Positions 41,135 to 50,750 of a stretch of 55,163 nucleotides of DNA are shown one piece after another. Source of the DNA: SAR202 cluster bacterium (lineage in GTDB: Bacteria; Chloroflexota; Dehalococcoidia; Lucifugimonadales; UBA1123); contig JASMDM010000054.1 of the NCBI GenBank assembly GCA_030752795.1, positions 1 to 55,163 on the forward strand. Direction: 5' to 3'. Each line of letters starts with the position of its first letter. Positions within the stretch are counted from its first letter, which is position 1. Under the pieces are notes generated by a model. That model was not told the DNA's origin. It saw only the letters and a list, made by a program, of their open reading frames with translations, and ran no database searches. The translations under genes were made by a program, and so were the position numbers.

Positions 41135-42976
41135 CTACTCCGTTTTGGCCTCGGCGTCCTGGGCGAGGTCCGTGACGGCCTGATCGCCGTTTGCGTCGGC
41201 TGTTCTGCCACGACGTGTAACGCGTCGCACCCCTGACGCCACCAGACTTCGAAGTCCCGAAACCTCACGGTTGATCGCGGCGCCGAAATGAGAGCTGTAC
41301 TCGCCGATGTTGCGGTATTTCTCGTACCGTTCTTTGAGAAGCTTTTTGCCTGGGCGGTCCTGAAGACTGACGAGTTCACCCAGCAATGCCCGCCGTAGCT
41401 GACGGGCTGCTTCGTCCGGGTCGGCGTGAGCGCCGCCTGGCGGCTCCGGGACGATGATGTCGATGATCTCAAGCTCGCGGCAGTCGTATGCCGTGAGTTT
41501 GAGCGACTCAGCGGCCTCATCGGCTCGGTCGGTGTCTTGGTAGATCAGTTGCGCCGCGTCCTCGGGCGAGACAGCCCAGTAGATGGCGTGCTCCATCATC
41601 AACGTGCGGTCAGCAACTCCCATTGCCAGAGCGCCGCCGCTTCCGCCTTCGCCGAGGACCACCGAGATCGTTGGGACGTCCAGAGCCGAGATCATCGCCA
41701 TTGTGGTCGCGATAGCGTTGCCCAAGCCGTGCTGCTCGGCCTCTTCGCTCAGGTCGGGGCCCGGCGTGTCGATCATCGAGATCAGCGGCAGGCTGAACTT
41801 CGAAGCGAGCTTCATCCCGCGCTGAGCCTTGCGGAATCCTTCGGGGCGTGTCCGACCGCCACGGGTCCCCGGATCGCCGTGACCTCGCTCTTGGGCAAGC
41901 AGCACGACCGTCTGTCCGGCGAGTTGGCCCAATCCGCACATCACCGATCGGTCGTCGCCGTAGACACGGTCTCCGTGCAGCTCGACGAAACTGTCGAAGA
42001 TACGATCAATGTAATCCGACGCTGTCGGTCGAGACTCGTGTCTGGCCATCTGCACCGAATCCCATGCCTCGGGTTGGTTAGCCGACGCCGACACCTGCTG
42101 GCCGCGGTCGGCGCGCGTCAGCTTGTACCGAGGACCGAAAAGGTCGAGGAGCACTCCCAGGACGGTTCGATGATCTCGCCTGTCGGTGACCGCGTCGATC
42201 AAGCCGTGTTCGAGCCGCGCTTCCGCCATGTGAGATTCCGCCGAAAGTGGCGCTTCGGTGGCTTGTTGAATGACCCGGAACGACGAGAAACCGACGATCG
42301 CGCCAGGCTCGGCGAGGATCACGTCCGCGAGGTTCGCGAAGCTCCCGTAGGCTTGGCCCGTCGCCGGGTTCGCGAGCACGGCGACGAATGGAAGCCCGGC
42401 CTCGTTCATCTTATTGGCGGCGATGGACGTCTTGGCCATCTGCATCAATGAGAGCACGCCTTCTTGGATCCGCGTGCCTCCGCTGGTGACTATCGCGATC
42501 GCAGGCAGTTTGCGTTTCACCGCGCGCTCGAGGGCAAGGGCGACTTTTTCGCCAACAACGCACCCCATCGTGCCGCCCATGAAACCGAAATCGAGTACGA
42601 TAAGCATCGTGGGACTGCCGCCGATGGTGCACGTTCCGGTGACGACCGCCTCGGTGAGGCCGGTCCTGCGCTGGTCGCTGAACAGCCTTCTGGTGTAGGA
42701 CTCGCGCGATGCAAACGACAGTGGGTCGAGCGAGATGATCGAGCGGTTGATTTCGCGGAAGCTGTCGGGATCGACTAGCGAGTCGATTCGCTCCCGCGCG
42801 GTCATACTGTAGTGGAATCGACACTGAGGGCAGACTCGATGCCGCGCATAGGTTTCCGAGCCTGTGAGGTCTTTCCCGTCAACCAGGCATGTCTCTCTGG
42901 CCGACGGCTCATCGGAGGGCTGCTGTTGGCCTCGGCGGGCTGAGGAGCCCCAAAAGCCTGTGAGATTGCGGACCAC
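41135..42976 (-). CDS. accDA: Acetyl-CoA carboxylase carboxyltransferase, fused beta-alpha (AccD-AccA)
   Basis: Transfers CO2 from carboxybiotin to acetyl-CoA, giving malonyl-CoA. 613 aa; AccD (about 1-290) and AccA (about 300-590) are one chain. The AccD part begins with a zinc-ribbon-like stretch HRVCPQCRFHYSMTARERID. Its expected first CxxC is degenerate (ETCLVDGKD, one Cys). Core motifs are LDFGFMGGTMGCVVGEK and IVTSGGTRIQEGVLSLMQM. AccA shows ELHGDRVYGDDRSV, GTRGGRTRPEGFRKA, IDTPGPDLSEEAEQHGL and GEGGSGGALAMGVAD, all usual. The start is GTG at 42976. It follows ftsK by 27 bp. Biotin carrier and carboxylase genes are not in the window. Confidence 0.94.
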   Translation of the reverse strand: MVRNLTGFWGSSARRGQQQPSDEPSARETCLVDGKDLTGSETYARHRVCPQCRFHYSMTARERIDSLVDPDSFREINRSIISLDPLSFASRESYTRRLFSDQRRTGLTEAVVTGTCTIGGSPTMLIVLDFGFMGGTMGCVVGEKVALALERAVKRKLPAIAIVTSGGTRIQEGVLSLMQMAKTSIAANKMNEAGLPFVAVLANPATGQAYGSFANLADVILAEPGAIVGFSSFRVIQQATEAPLSAESHMAEARLEHGLIDAVTDRRDHRTVLGVLLDLFGPRYKLTRADRGQQVSASANQPEAWDSVQMARHESRPTASDYIDRIFDSFVELHGDRVYGDDRSVMCGLGQLAGQTVVLLAQERGHGDPGTRGGRTRPEGFRKAQRGMKLASKFSLPLISMIDTPGPDLSEEAEQHGLGNAIATTMAMISALDVPTISVVLGEGGSGGALAMGVADRTLMMEHAIYWAVSPEDAAQLIYQDTDRADEAAESLKLTAYDCRELEIIDIIVPEPPGGAHADPDEAARQLRRALLGELVSLQDRPGKKLLKERYEKYRNIGEYSSHFGAAINREVSGLRSLVASGVRRVTRRGRTADANGDQAVTDLAQDAEAKTE

Positions 42977-43003
42977 CAGCCCTGCTCCCGTCTATAAGGG
43001 CTT

Positions 43004-45577
43004 CTAACTTTGACCAGAGCTAATTATAACATCTCTCGATTTAGACCCGTCTCCTGGCCCAACGATTCCCTCGTCTTCGAGCTGGTCCATTAAACGAGCC
43101 GCGCGAGGGTAGCCGACACGCAGTCGCCGCTGCAGTAGGGAAGTGGACAGCTTGCGATGGTTATAGGCCAACTCGATGGCTTTGCCAAGCATTTCGTCGC
43201 GGTCGTCGCCCGGACCGCCGACGATGTCGCTTTGGTCGTCTTCGGCGTGGGCGGTGAGGTCGATTCTCTGCAGGGCGGGCCAGGGAGTCGACTGCCAATG
43301 GCCGACCAGCGATTCGATCTCCTTGTCGGAGATGAACACGTTCTGCGCCCTGGAGGGTTGCCCCGCGTCGATGGGCAGGTACAGCATGTCACCCTTGCCC
43401 AGCAGCTTGTCGGCGCCCGCCACGTCGAGAATCGTCCGGGAGTCGACCTGGGAGGTCACGCCGAAGCTGATGCGGCTTGGGAAGTTCGCCTTGATCAAGC
43501 CGGTGACCACGTCGACGGACGGCCGTTGGGTCGCGATGATCAGGTGGATTCCGGTGGCGCGGCCCAACTGCGCCAGGCGGCACAACGACGCCTCGACGTC
43601 GAACGCGGCTGACATCATTAGGTCGGCGAGCTCGTCGATCGCGACCACCAGGAACGGCATCTTATCGGGCATGCGTTTGTTGTACGCCTCGATGTTTCGG
43701 ACGCCAACCTCCTCCATCCGGCGGTATCGGTCGAGCATCTCGCGAATCATGCCTTTCAGGTACCCGACGACCTGGTCGGTTTCGACGATCACGGGCGTCA
43801 TCAGGTGCGGTATGCCGTTGTATGGAGTCAGTTCGACGCGCTTGGGGTCGATCAGGAGCATCCGCAGATCGGCGGGCGATTTCTCCATGATCAGGCAGGA
43901 GACTATGGCGTTGATGCATACGCTCTTGCCGCTGCCGGTTGCTCCCGCGATCAACAGGTGAGGCATCTTGGCGAGGTCCATGGTGACGGTCTCGCCGCCG
44001 CTGCCTTTGCCGAGAGCGATGGGCAAATGCGCGTTGGATTTGAGCTTCTTGAATTCAGGACTTTCCATCACGCCGCGCAACGTGACCAAGCTGGGCGACG
44101 GATTCGGCACTTCGATGCCGACCAGAGACTTTCCCATCGCCGGGGTTTCAAGGCGGATGCTTTGTGTCTTAAGCGCCAATGCCAGGTCTTTCTCTCGAGC
44201 GAGGATCGTGTCCACTTTGACGCGAGTCTTGGTCTCTACGCGCTTGACGATTTGTTTGCCGGACTCGTCGAGCACCGGTCGGCCGTTCTCGTCAGTCTGC
44301 CTGGATTGCCGGCTCTTTCGGACCCAACCGGGGATCAACCCGTACATTGTTACGGTCGGGCCCGGTCGAACGTTTCCGATCTCGACCTCGACGCCATAAT
44401 CGGCCAACGTTGTCTGGATTGTCGTGGCGGTCTCGCGGAGCTCCTCTTCGGTGATCGTGCCTTCGGGAGCGTCCCGAAGGATCTCCATCGACGGCATTTC
44501 CCACAAACGCACGCCTGGGCTTGCGCCGTTGGCGGGCGGATCGTATTCGACAGGTTTTGGCGAAACGACTAGAGAGCCAGCAGGTTGTTTCTCGGATTCG
44601 TCGTCTTTCGCGGACCAGTATCGGTTGGCTTTCCGAGCCGGGAGCATGCCCGGCGGAGCGTCGCCCGGGCTTGCGATCTCCGGGGCGATCGGGGACAGCT
44701 CGTCGTCATCGGCCTCTTCATCGACCACTTCGTCGTCGACAGTCGCCTGCGACGCGACGGGTTCGATAGCAAGAATAGGAGCGGGCTCTTCAGCCACCTC
44801 TGGTTCGGGCGTCGAGTCGTCGCTCTTGCCGAAGAAATCGCTGAACTCCGGAAGTTTGATCCGAGAAGATGACGGCGCGGGTTGCTCTTCGTCGATCGGA
44901 GTTTCGTAACTGGTCCGAGCGTAAGGCGTCAGCAATTCGGCCGGAATGTTCGGCTCCGCGTCGGGGTCGATGGCGTCTTTGTTTGCATTGCGACGGCGTT
45001 CGATCAATCCGCGAACACCCATGAATACGATTAGGTATACGAACACGGCTCCCTGACCGATCATAAGCCCGACGTCGACTGCCAGGGCAGGGGAGGCCGC
45101 GGCGACGGAAACCAGGAATATACCGAACAGCCGTAGCGCGCCGACCCAGGTGGGCGCCCCGATGATCGCGTCGCCCACGTTGCCGCCGAGGGTGTTCTGG
45201 CCGTAAACGGAGAACCACCCAAACGGGCCGTCGAACGGCTGAAAGAACGAGAAGATGCCAAGTGCGATTGCGACGGCGCCGATTGAGCTCAGCCAAAGCC
45301 CTGGCTTCCTGAACCATGAACGCTCACGGATCGCGGCGAATGCAGCGATCGCCATCCACAGAGCAATCGGCACGATGCCGAGTCCGACTGTCGACAGAAC
45401 GTCGTCGCGGGCGCTGGTCGTGCTGTCGGAGATCGTTCCTCGCGTGAAATAGGCCGCCGCGGCTGCCCCCGCTGCGATCAAGACCGCCACCACCCCGATC
45501 GTGACCCAAGACGACCAAAAACGTGTGGCCGCGTCCGTCGACGTCTGGATCTTTCGCCCTCGCCGAAATCTGCTCAT
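43004..45577 (-). CDS. ftsK: DNA translocase FtsK/SpoIIIE
   Basis: Septum-bound DNA pump that clears chromosome termini during division. 857 aa. Four or more membrane segments lie in the first 190 residues (VTIGVVAVLIAAGAAAAAYF, IVPIALWMAIAAFAAI, SSIGAVAIALGIFSFF, GIFLVSVAAASPALAV). A long acidic/Pro-rich linker (about 215-370) follows, then the alpha/beta motor: HLLIAGATGSGKSVCINAIV (Walker A, about 543), FLVVAIDELADLMMSAAFD (Walker B, about 645) and IATQRPSVDVVTGLIKANFP. The C-terminal winged-helix gamma domain (about 795-857) binds polar DNA sequences. AAGGA precedes the ATG. Complete. Confidence 0.96.
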   Translation of the reverse strand: MSRFRRGRKIQTSTDAATRFWSSWVTIGVVAVLIAAGAAAAAYFTRGTISDSTTSARDDVLSTVGLGIVPIALWMAIAAFAAIRERSWFRKPGLWLSSIGAVAIALGIFSFFQPFDGPFGWFSVYGQNTLGGNVGDAIIGAPTWVGALRLFGIFLVSVAAASPALAVDVGLMIGQGAVFVYLIVFMGVRGLIERRRNANKDAIDPDAEPNIPAELLTPYARTSYETPIDEEQPAPSSSRIKLPEFSDFFGKSDDSTPEPEVAEEPAPILAIEPVASQATVDDEVVDEEADDDELSPIAPEIASPGDAPPGMLPARKANRYWSAKDDESEKQPAGSLVVSPKPVEYDPPANGASPGVRLWEMPSMEILRDAPEGTITEEELRETATTIQTTLADYGVEVEIGNVRPGPTVTMYGLIPGWVRKSRQSRQTDENGRPVLDESGKQIVKRVETKTRVKVDTILAREKDLALALKTQSIRLETPAMGKSLVGIEVPNPSPSLVTLRGVMESPEFKKLKSNAHLPIALGKGSGGETVTMDLAKMPHLLIAGATGSGKSVCINAIVSCLIMEKSPADLRMLLIDPKRVELTPYNGIPHLMTPVIVETDQVVGYLKGMIREMLDRYRRMEEVGVRNIEAYNKRMPDKMPFLVVAIDELADLMMSAAFDVEASLCRLAQLGRATGIHLIIATQRPSVDVVTGLIKANFPSRISFGVTSQVDSRTILDVAGADKLLGKGDMLYLPIDAGQPSRAQNVFISDKEIESLVGHWQSTPWPALQRIDLTAHAEDDQSDIVGGPGDDRDEMLGKAIELAYNHRKLSTSLLQRRLRVGYPRAARLMDQLEDEGIVGPGDGSKSRDVIISSGQS

Positions 45578-45735
45578 GATTCATTCCTTCGGGTGAAGTT
45601 GAAACCAGATGTGATGTCAGGCGCCCGTGGGGACGGGGAAAAGAGACAATGCGCGCAGAGATAGAACCCGTTTCACGTAACCGCCCCCTCGCCATTCTAA
45701 CCGACATGACTCGCCAGCCCAATCTCTGGCGACGG

Positions 45736-47394
45736 CTAGATGCGTTCTACCGTCGTCAGAACCGTGGGACGTCTGCGAGTCTCTTTGTAGAGAAAGTCGG
45801 AGACCGACTTGCGGATCGCGGCTTTCACCTGTTCTAAGTTTAGAGCAGAAAGGCCAATTTCTTCTAGGTGGCTAGCAGTTAGTTTAGAAGTCTTTTCAAA
45901 CAGGTCTTGAGATTCGTTCAATTCCACGAAGCCTACTGATGCGACGTTTGGCGCAGTTACCGGCAATCCCGTACGCGAGTCCAGCGTGACAGTTACGGTC
46001 ACTACGCCCTCGCGGGCCAACCGACGTCGTTCGCCCAAAACGGCGCTGTGCATGCCCCAGCGGTGCTGGCCGTCGATAAAAACGTGACCGGAAGGAACGC
46101 TGCCCACGACTTCGCCCCGTTCGGCGGTGAGCTCGAGGACGTCGCCATCTTCCAAGACGAACGAGTTCGACTCCGGGACGCCGACGGATTTAGCCAGCCT
46201 AGCGTGACGGACGAGGTGTCGATGTTCTCCGTGAATCGGCACGAAGAAGCGGGGTTGGACCAGGCTGAGCATCATCTTGAGCTCCTCCTGGCTGGCATGG
46301 CCATGAACGTGGACCATGGCGATTCGGCTGTAAACAACCTCTGCGCCTTGTCGGAACAGATTGTCGATGGTTTTGGCGACGACGGTCTCGTTGCCGGGGA
46401 TCGGCGAGGCGGAGATGATCACCGTGTCGCCAGGGGTTATTTCGATGTCTTGGTGCTCTCCGTTGGCGATCCGAACCAACGCGGACGTCGGCTCGCCCTG
46501 GCTTCCAGTTGCGACGATGACAACCTTTTCCAACGGGAGTTGACGGGCTTGAGCCATGGTGATGACCGTGCCGGCAGGCGCGACCAAATAGCCCATGTTC
46601 ATAGCCATCTTCACGTTGTTTTGCATGCTGCGGCCGACGACCGTAACCTTTCGGTCGCTCCTGACTGCGGCATTAATCACCTGCTGGATGCGAGAGATCA
46701 GCGAGGCGAAAGTCGCCACCATGACCCGGCCCGTGGCATCGTTAATAGCCCGGTCAAGGGCTTCTCCGACGACCTGCTCGGAGGCAGTGTACCCCTCGAC
46801 CTCGGCATAGGTCGAGTCAGAACATAGGAGTAGCACTCCGTCCGCGGCGATCTGGGATAGGGCGGCGAAATCAGTCGATTGGCCGTCGGCGGGCGTGTGG
46901 TCAATCTTGAAGTCGCCTGTGTGGATGACGAGACCGACGGGCGTCGTGATCGCGATTCCCATCGCGTCCGGGATCGAGTGACAAACCCTGAAGAACTCGA
47001 CGCCGAAGGATCCAACAGTGAACGGTTCCAATGGCTCGACCACGTTCAACTCGACCACGTTCAACAACCCGCGCTCGCGGAGTTTCACGGATATAAGCCC
47101 GTGCGTCAGGCGCGAAGCATAGATGGGCACGTCGAGTTCACCGATGACGTAGGGCAGGGCGCCGATGTGGTCTTCGTGTCCGTGTGTGATAAGGATGGCG
47201 CGAAGCCGGTCGATGTTCTCCCGAAGATACGTGATGTCCGGAATCCCAAAATCGATGCCGGGCATGTCTTCTTCCGGGAACAGAACGCCCGCGTCGATGA
47301 CGATGATGTCGTCGCCGTATTCGAGGGCCATCATGTTTTGGCCGATCTCACCGAGACCGCCTAGAGGTATGAGTCTTAACGGAGTGTCAGGCAT
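45736..47394 (-). CDS. rnj: Ribonuclease J
   Basis: Metallo-beta-lactamase RNase with 5'-exo and endonuclease action, central to mRNA decay and rRNA maturation where RNase E is lacking. 552 aa, normal. The metal motif is LITHGHEDHIGALPYV (about residues 70-85). Others are HSIPDAMGIAI, HTGDFKIDHTP, CSDSTYAE, VATGSQGEP, and the beta-CASP end HVHGHASQEELKMML and PIHGEHRHL. It starts 10 bp after the glycosylase stop, so the two are co-transcribed. No strong ribosome site is seen. Complete C-terminal domain. Confidence 0.96.
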   Translation of the reverse strand: MPDTPLRLIPLGGLGEIGQNMMALEYGDDIIVIDAGVLFPEEDMPGIDFGIPDITYLRENIDRLRAILITHGHEDHIGALPYVIGELDVPIYASRLTHGLISVKLRERGLLNVVELNVVEPLEPFTVGSFGVEFFRVCHSIPDAMGIAITTPVGLVIHTGDFKIDHTPADGQSTDFAALSQIAADGVLLLCSDSTYAEVEGYTASEQVVGEALDRAINDATGRVMVATFASLISRIQQVINAAVRSDRKVTVVGRSMQNNVKMAMNMGYLVAPAGTVITMAQARQLPLEKVVIVATGSQGEPTSALVRIANGEHQDIEITPGDTVIISASPIPGNETVVAKTIDNLFRQGAEVVYSRIAMVHVHGHASQEELKMMLSLVQPRFFVPIHGEHRHLVRHARLAKSVGVPESNSFVLEDGDVLELTAERGEVVGSVPSGHVFIDGQHRWGMHSAVLGERRRLAREGVVTVTVTLDSRTGLPVTAPNVASVGFVELNESQDLFEKTSKLTASHLEEIGLSALNLEQVKAAIRKSVSDFLYKETRRRPTVLTTVERI

Positions 47395-47404
47395 GTTTTG
47401 ACCG

Positions 47405-48022
47405 TCAGTCGAACATTGAGAGCTGTTTGGCGGGGTCTGGTGGATCCGGTACCTGAGCCTTCGCCGCCGCTTGCTTGACTCGTTCGATGAGTCCTGGCAA
47501 GCTCTCGAAATCCTTTTGGATTGCGGGTTTGAGTTTCGGATTGTGCAGCGCCGCCGCAGGGTGGTACATCGGGAACACTACGATGTCTCTCCATCGTCGA
47601 GGCCTGCCGCGCGCCTTGCTTATGGTCTCGTTGGGGAAGAAATTCGAAAACGAAAATCGACCAAGGCAGACGATTACGCTAGGCGAGATGATCTCAATCT
47701 GTCGATCGAGATACGGTGTGCAGGAATCGAGTTCGGAGGGCAGCGGATCGCGGTTGCGAGGCGGCCTGCACTTGAGCATGTTAGCGATGTACACGTCGTG
47801 CCGCTTCAGGCCGATTGCGGCGAGCATCTCGTCGAGCAGATGGCCGGCCGGGCCCACGAACGGGCGACCGTCACGGTCTTCGTAGCGCCCGGGACCTTCG
47901 CCGATGAACATGATCTCGGCGTCGAGCGAGCCTTCTCCCGGAACGGCGTTTTGCCGGTCACGAGATAGTTCGCATTTCTCGCAGCCGTTGATCTCTCGGA
48001 CGAGATCGTCGTAATCGGACAC
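47405..48022 (-). CDS. udg: Uracil-DNA glycosylase, family 4 ([4Fe-4S])
   Basis: Removes uracil from DNA. 205 aa from the chosen GTG. The Fe-S Cys are in INGCEKCELSRDR (two), NMLKCRPPRN and ELDSCTPYLD. Motif A is FIGEGPGRYEDRDGRPFVG, and the second active-site motif is PMYHPAAAL. The start is uncertain: the GTG at 48022 gives VSDYDDLVREINGC, which matches the family's usual beginning, while an in-frame ATG at 48049 adds nine residues; neither has a good ribosome site. It leads the udg-rnj pair. Confidence 0.9.
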   Translation of the reverse strand: MSDYDDLVREINGCEKCELSRDRQNAVPGEGSLDAEIMFIGEGPGRYEDRDGRPFVGPAGHLLDEMLAAIGLKRHDVYIANMLKCRPPRNRDPLPSELDSCTPYLDRQIEIISPSVIVCLGRFSFSNFFPNETISKARGRPRRWRDIVVFPMYHPAAALHNPKLKPAIQKDFESLPGLIERVKQAAAKAQVPDPPDPAKQLSMFD

Positions 48023-48128
48023 GATCAGCCCCCCGCGCAGCATGAACATTCACGATCGCCCGAGCCGTCTGTTCCTCGCCATGGCTCGGCGCCTGTTGGG
48101 ATTCGATCCGCGCCCCTTCAATAGCTAG

Positions 48129-48158
48129 ATGCTAATCGATAGCGTGAAGAGATGTAAA
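48129..48158 (-). promoter_or_regulatory. Candidate promoter for udg-rnj
   Basis: On the minus strand: TTTACA (48158-48153), an 18-base spacer and TAGCAT (48134-48129), about 110 bp before the udg start. Both hexamers are partial matches. Confidence 0.35.
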
Positions 48159-48290
48159 GCGCGGCGGTTCTGGGTTTGAGTCGATTTGCGATGTGCCGTT
48201 TTTGTCAGCGCGAAACCATGCAGGAATCGGTCCCAAGACGTGTGCGGGCGACATTCGCCACACACTGCACGGGGGTTGCGATTCGTTCGT

Positions 48291-48950
48291 CTAGGAACCT
48301 GTGAGCAACTGTAGTCCGTAGTAACCAGCCATGGCCACGGTCGTGACCTTGATGACTTTGCCGGAGATGACAATCACAAGGAACTTGCCGACTGGGTAGC
48401 GCCCGGTTCCGGCCCAAATCCCGGCGATGTCAAACGGCAACGGAAGGGCGGCGAAGGCGAACAGAGCCGCTCCGCCCCATCGTTGAGTCAGGGCTTGGAA
48501 CCGGTCGTAGACGGCTCCCTGCTGGATCACTTTTCGTCCGCTGGCGCCGATCAGGTAACCGATCATCTCGCCCATCGCGGCGGCGACGCCGCCTATCACG
48601 CCGGTCAGCAGCGGATTGAGCACCGAGCCCATCGCGAAGGTGTATGCAGGAGCGGGTGTCGGGATGATGACTGTCGCGCTGTTGCCGAACTCGGCGATCG
48701 CCACCCCGAGATAGCCCCAGTTGCCCAGATTCGTGAAAGAACTTCTGAACTGGATCATCGCGTATACGATCGCCGCCGAGGCGGCCAACAGCAGAACCAC
48801 TTGGAGCCCGACCACGGCCTTTGCGAGCCAACCAGACTGAAGAGGCGACATGGCAACGTCGAACGGAGCCACGAAGGGGGCGCGTCCGATGAAAGGCGGT
48901 GGGGGAACGACGACTACGGACGGAGGGCTTGAGTTCAGTGTTGCTTGCAT
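48291..48950 (-). CDS. VTT-domain (DedA/SNARE-associated type) membrane protein
   Basis: 219 aa. A Pro-rich N-terminal cytoplasmic part (PPSVVVVPPPPF) is followed by about five hydrophobic segments, including AVVGLQVVLLLAASAAIVYAM, PLLTGVIGGVAAAMGEMIGYLIG and FLVIVISGKVIKVTTVAMAGYYG. The central signature GEMIGYLIGASGRK and PLPFDIAGIWAG fit the VTT/DedA-like fold (re-entrant loops, lipid scrambling in some relatives). The function here is not known. It is divergent from speD with 268 bp between, which contains the speD promoter. Confidence 0.8.
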   Translation of the reverse strand: MQATLNSSPPSVVVVPPPPFIGRAPFVAPFDVAMSPLQSGWLAKAVVGLQVVLLLAASAAIVYAMIQFRSSFTNLGNWGYLGVAIAEFGNSATVIIPTPAPAYTFAMGSVLNPLLTGVIGGVAAAMGEMIGYLIGASGRKVIQQGAVYDRFQALTQRWGGAALFAFAALPLPFDIAGIWAGTGRYPVGKFLVIVISGKVIKVTTVAMAGYYGLQLLTGS

Positions 48951-49146
48951 AACTCATCCTCTTTTCGTAGCGCGGTTTGGTTCATTCTCTTCATTTGATG
49001 TTATCCTCATCCGCGAGATTCTGAATCGTCTGATTCGGCGAATTCCGTAGGGCAATGCGGGCGGTCTTGTTCTAGCCCAAACGGCTGAGTAGCTCGGTCA
49101 CCCAGTGGTACTAGATCGTTTCTTCATGAATGGATTTGCAAGCCTG

Positions 49147-49173
49147 TTGCCGATGGGTCTCATCCTGTATAAT
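49147..49173 (+). promoter_or_regulatory. Promoter of speD-speE
   Basis: TATAAT at 49168-49173 (perfect, preceded by TG), with TTGCCG at 49147-49152; the 15-base spacing is short. Expected transcript start is about 49180, giving a leader near 40 nt. Confidence 0.5.
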
Positions 49174-49218
49174 CCGTGGTTGTCCGAACATTTGGTAGCC
49201 CAGGCGAGGGGTAGGTGA

Positions 49219-49608
49219 TTGAACGCACTAGGCCGGCACCTGTTGCTGGAGTTGAAGGAATGCAACCGAGAACTACTGGATGATCTCGACTTTGTCAGGC
49301 AGGCGATGCACAGCGCCGCCAACGAAGCCGGGGCGACCGTTGTGGGCGAAAGCTTCCACAAGTTCGATCCGATCGGCGTGACCGGCATCGTTGCGATCGC
49401 CGAGTCGCATCTCTGCATCCACACTTGGCCCGAACACGGATACGCGGCCGCCGACGTCTTCACCTGCGGCGATGAGTTCGATCCACACAAAGCGGCCGAC
49501 ATTCTCATCGGGAAGCTCGATTGTTCAGAGCCGTCCATCGAAGAGATACAGCGTGGCCTTCTTCCTGACGGGGACGCCCAATCGCTCTCCGGCGTACAGG
49601 CTCGATGA
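49219..49608 (+). CDS. speD: S-adenosylmethionine decarboxylase proenzyme (class 1B)
   Basis: Self-cleaving pyruvoyl enzyme that makes decarboxylated SAM, the aminopropyl donor. 129 aa, normal. AESHLCIHTWPE places the Ser converted to pyruvoyl at residue 63 and His at 68, with Cys83 in DVFTCGDEFDP. These are exactly the residue numbers known for class 1B enzymes. The start is TTG at 49219, with GAGGGG about 8 bases upstream. Its stop overlaps the speE ATG by 4 bases (ATGA), so the two products are made together. Confidence 0.95.
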   Translation: MNALGRHLLLELKECNRELLDDLDFVRQAMHSAANEAGATVVGESFHKFDPIGVTGIVAIAESHLCIHTWPEHGYAAADVFTCGDEFDPHKAADILIGKLDCSEPSIEEIQRGLLPDGDAQSLSGVQAR

Positions 49609-50528
49609 TCGAAGGACCGCCGGACGGCGACTGGCACTACGAGCTGATTACCCCTGGCTTGCTTCAAGCCGAGCGAGTCATCAAGCGAATCCACGCGGGC
49701 CGAACCCGATACCAATACGCCGAGGTGATCGAGGGCGCCGCGTTCGGCCACAGCCTCATCCTTGACGGCAAGACTCAGTCTACCGAAGCCGACGAATTCG
49801 CGTACCACGAGGCGCTGGTGCAGCCCTCGATGATCGCCCATCCGAACCCCGTCGACGTGTTCGTCGCCGGAGGAGGGGAGGGGGCCACGATCCGCGAAGC
49901 GCTCTCCCATAACAGCGTCGAGCGAGTCGTCATGGTCGACATAGACAGCGAAGTCGTCGAGTTCTGCCGCCGCTACCTTCCCAACCACCATCGAGGTTCG
50001 TTCGACGACCCGAGGCTGACTCTTCACTACGCCGACGCGTTCACTTATCTGGAATCGACCGACGAGCGATTCGACGTCGTGATCGTCGATGTCCCTGATC
50101 CGCTTGAGGAGGGCCCGGCGTATTTGCTGTTCACGCAGGAGTTCTACACCCTGTTGCGGAACCGGTTGAAGCCCGGCGGCGTCGCGGTGGCTCAATCGGG
50201 ACCGACCGGACCCGCGTTTTACGAGCAATGCTTTTCCGCTGTGGCGAACACGGCTGCCAGCGTCTTCCCATCGGTGATCCTCAGCGAGGCCTTCGTACCC
50301 GCGTTTGCATCGACCTGGGGGTTCGTCATCAGCTCTCTGGGACCTGACCCAAGCGATTTGTCGGTCGAGGAAACAGATCGACGAATCGCCGAACGCGTGA
50401 CCGGCGAGCTTGGATACTTCGACGGCATCACGCTTCACGGGATGACGTCCGTGCCCAAGTATCTGCGCACGGCGTTGGCCCGAGAAGACCGAATCATCAC
50501 GAAAGCCAATCCGCTCTACGTCCCTTAA
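49605..50528 (+). CDS. speE: Polyamine aminopropyltransferase, thermospermine synthase (ACL5)-like
   Basis: Transfers aminopropyl from decarboxylated SAM to a polyamine. 307 aa. LILDGKTQSTEADEFAYHEALVQP and AGGGEGATIREALSHNSVERVV (residues about 51-75 and 88-110; split here as LDGKTQSTEADEF, AYHEALVQP, GGGEGATIREAL, HNSVERVV) resemble plant ACL5-type proteins. So does DVPDPLEEGPAYLLFTQEF, where spermidine synthases usually have DSTDPxGPA. The GGGEG form is also typical of that group. This suggests thermospermine, or another longer polyamine, rather than spermidine as product. I recalled the relatives from memory; no alignment was run. Coupled to speD. Confidence 0.88.
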   Translation: MIEGPPDGDWHYELITPGLLQAERVIKRIHAGRTRYQYAEVIEGAAFGHSLILDGKTQSTEADEFAYHEALVQPSMIAHPNPVDVFVAGGGEGATIREALSHNSVERVVMVDIDSEVVEFCRRYLPNHHRGSFDDPRLTLHYADAFTYLESTDERFDVVIVDVPDPLEEGPAYLLFTQEFYTLLRNRLKPGGVAVAQSGPTGPAFYEQCFSAVANTAASVFPSVILSEAFVPAFASTWGFVISSLGPDPSDLSVEETDRRIAERVTGELGYFDGITLHGMTSVPKYLRTALAREDRIITKANPLYVP

Positions 50529-50750
50529 GAGAGCGATTAGTGGCCTCGTGGTCACCGGAACCGCAACCGCCGCACAGCGTGTCCGGCAGTCGCTCGAACA
50601 ACGTTCGCGGTCGGTATCCGGGAAGCGCGAATTGTGATTTAATCTAAGTCGACGCGCTGGTCCGATCAATTCCCTGAGCGGAGTTTTGTCACACGGGCTG
50701 CGACCACTGACTTTGTCGAAATTGAATGAACCGCCGGAAGACGCCAATCG

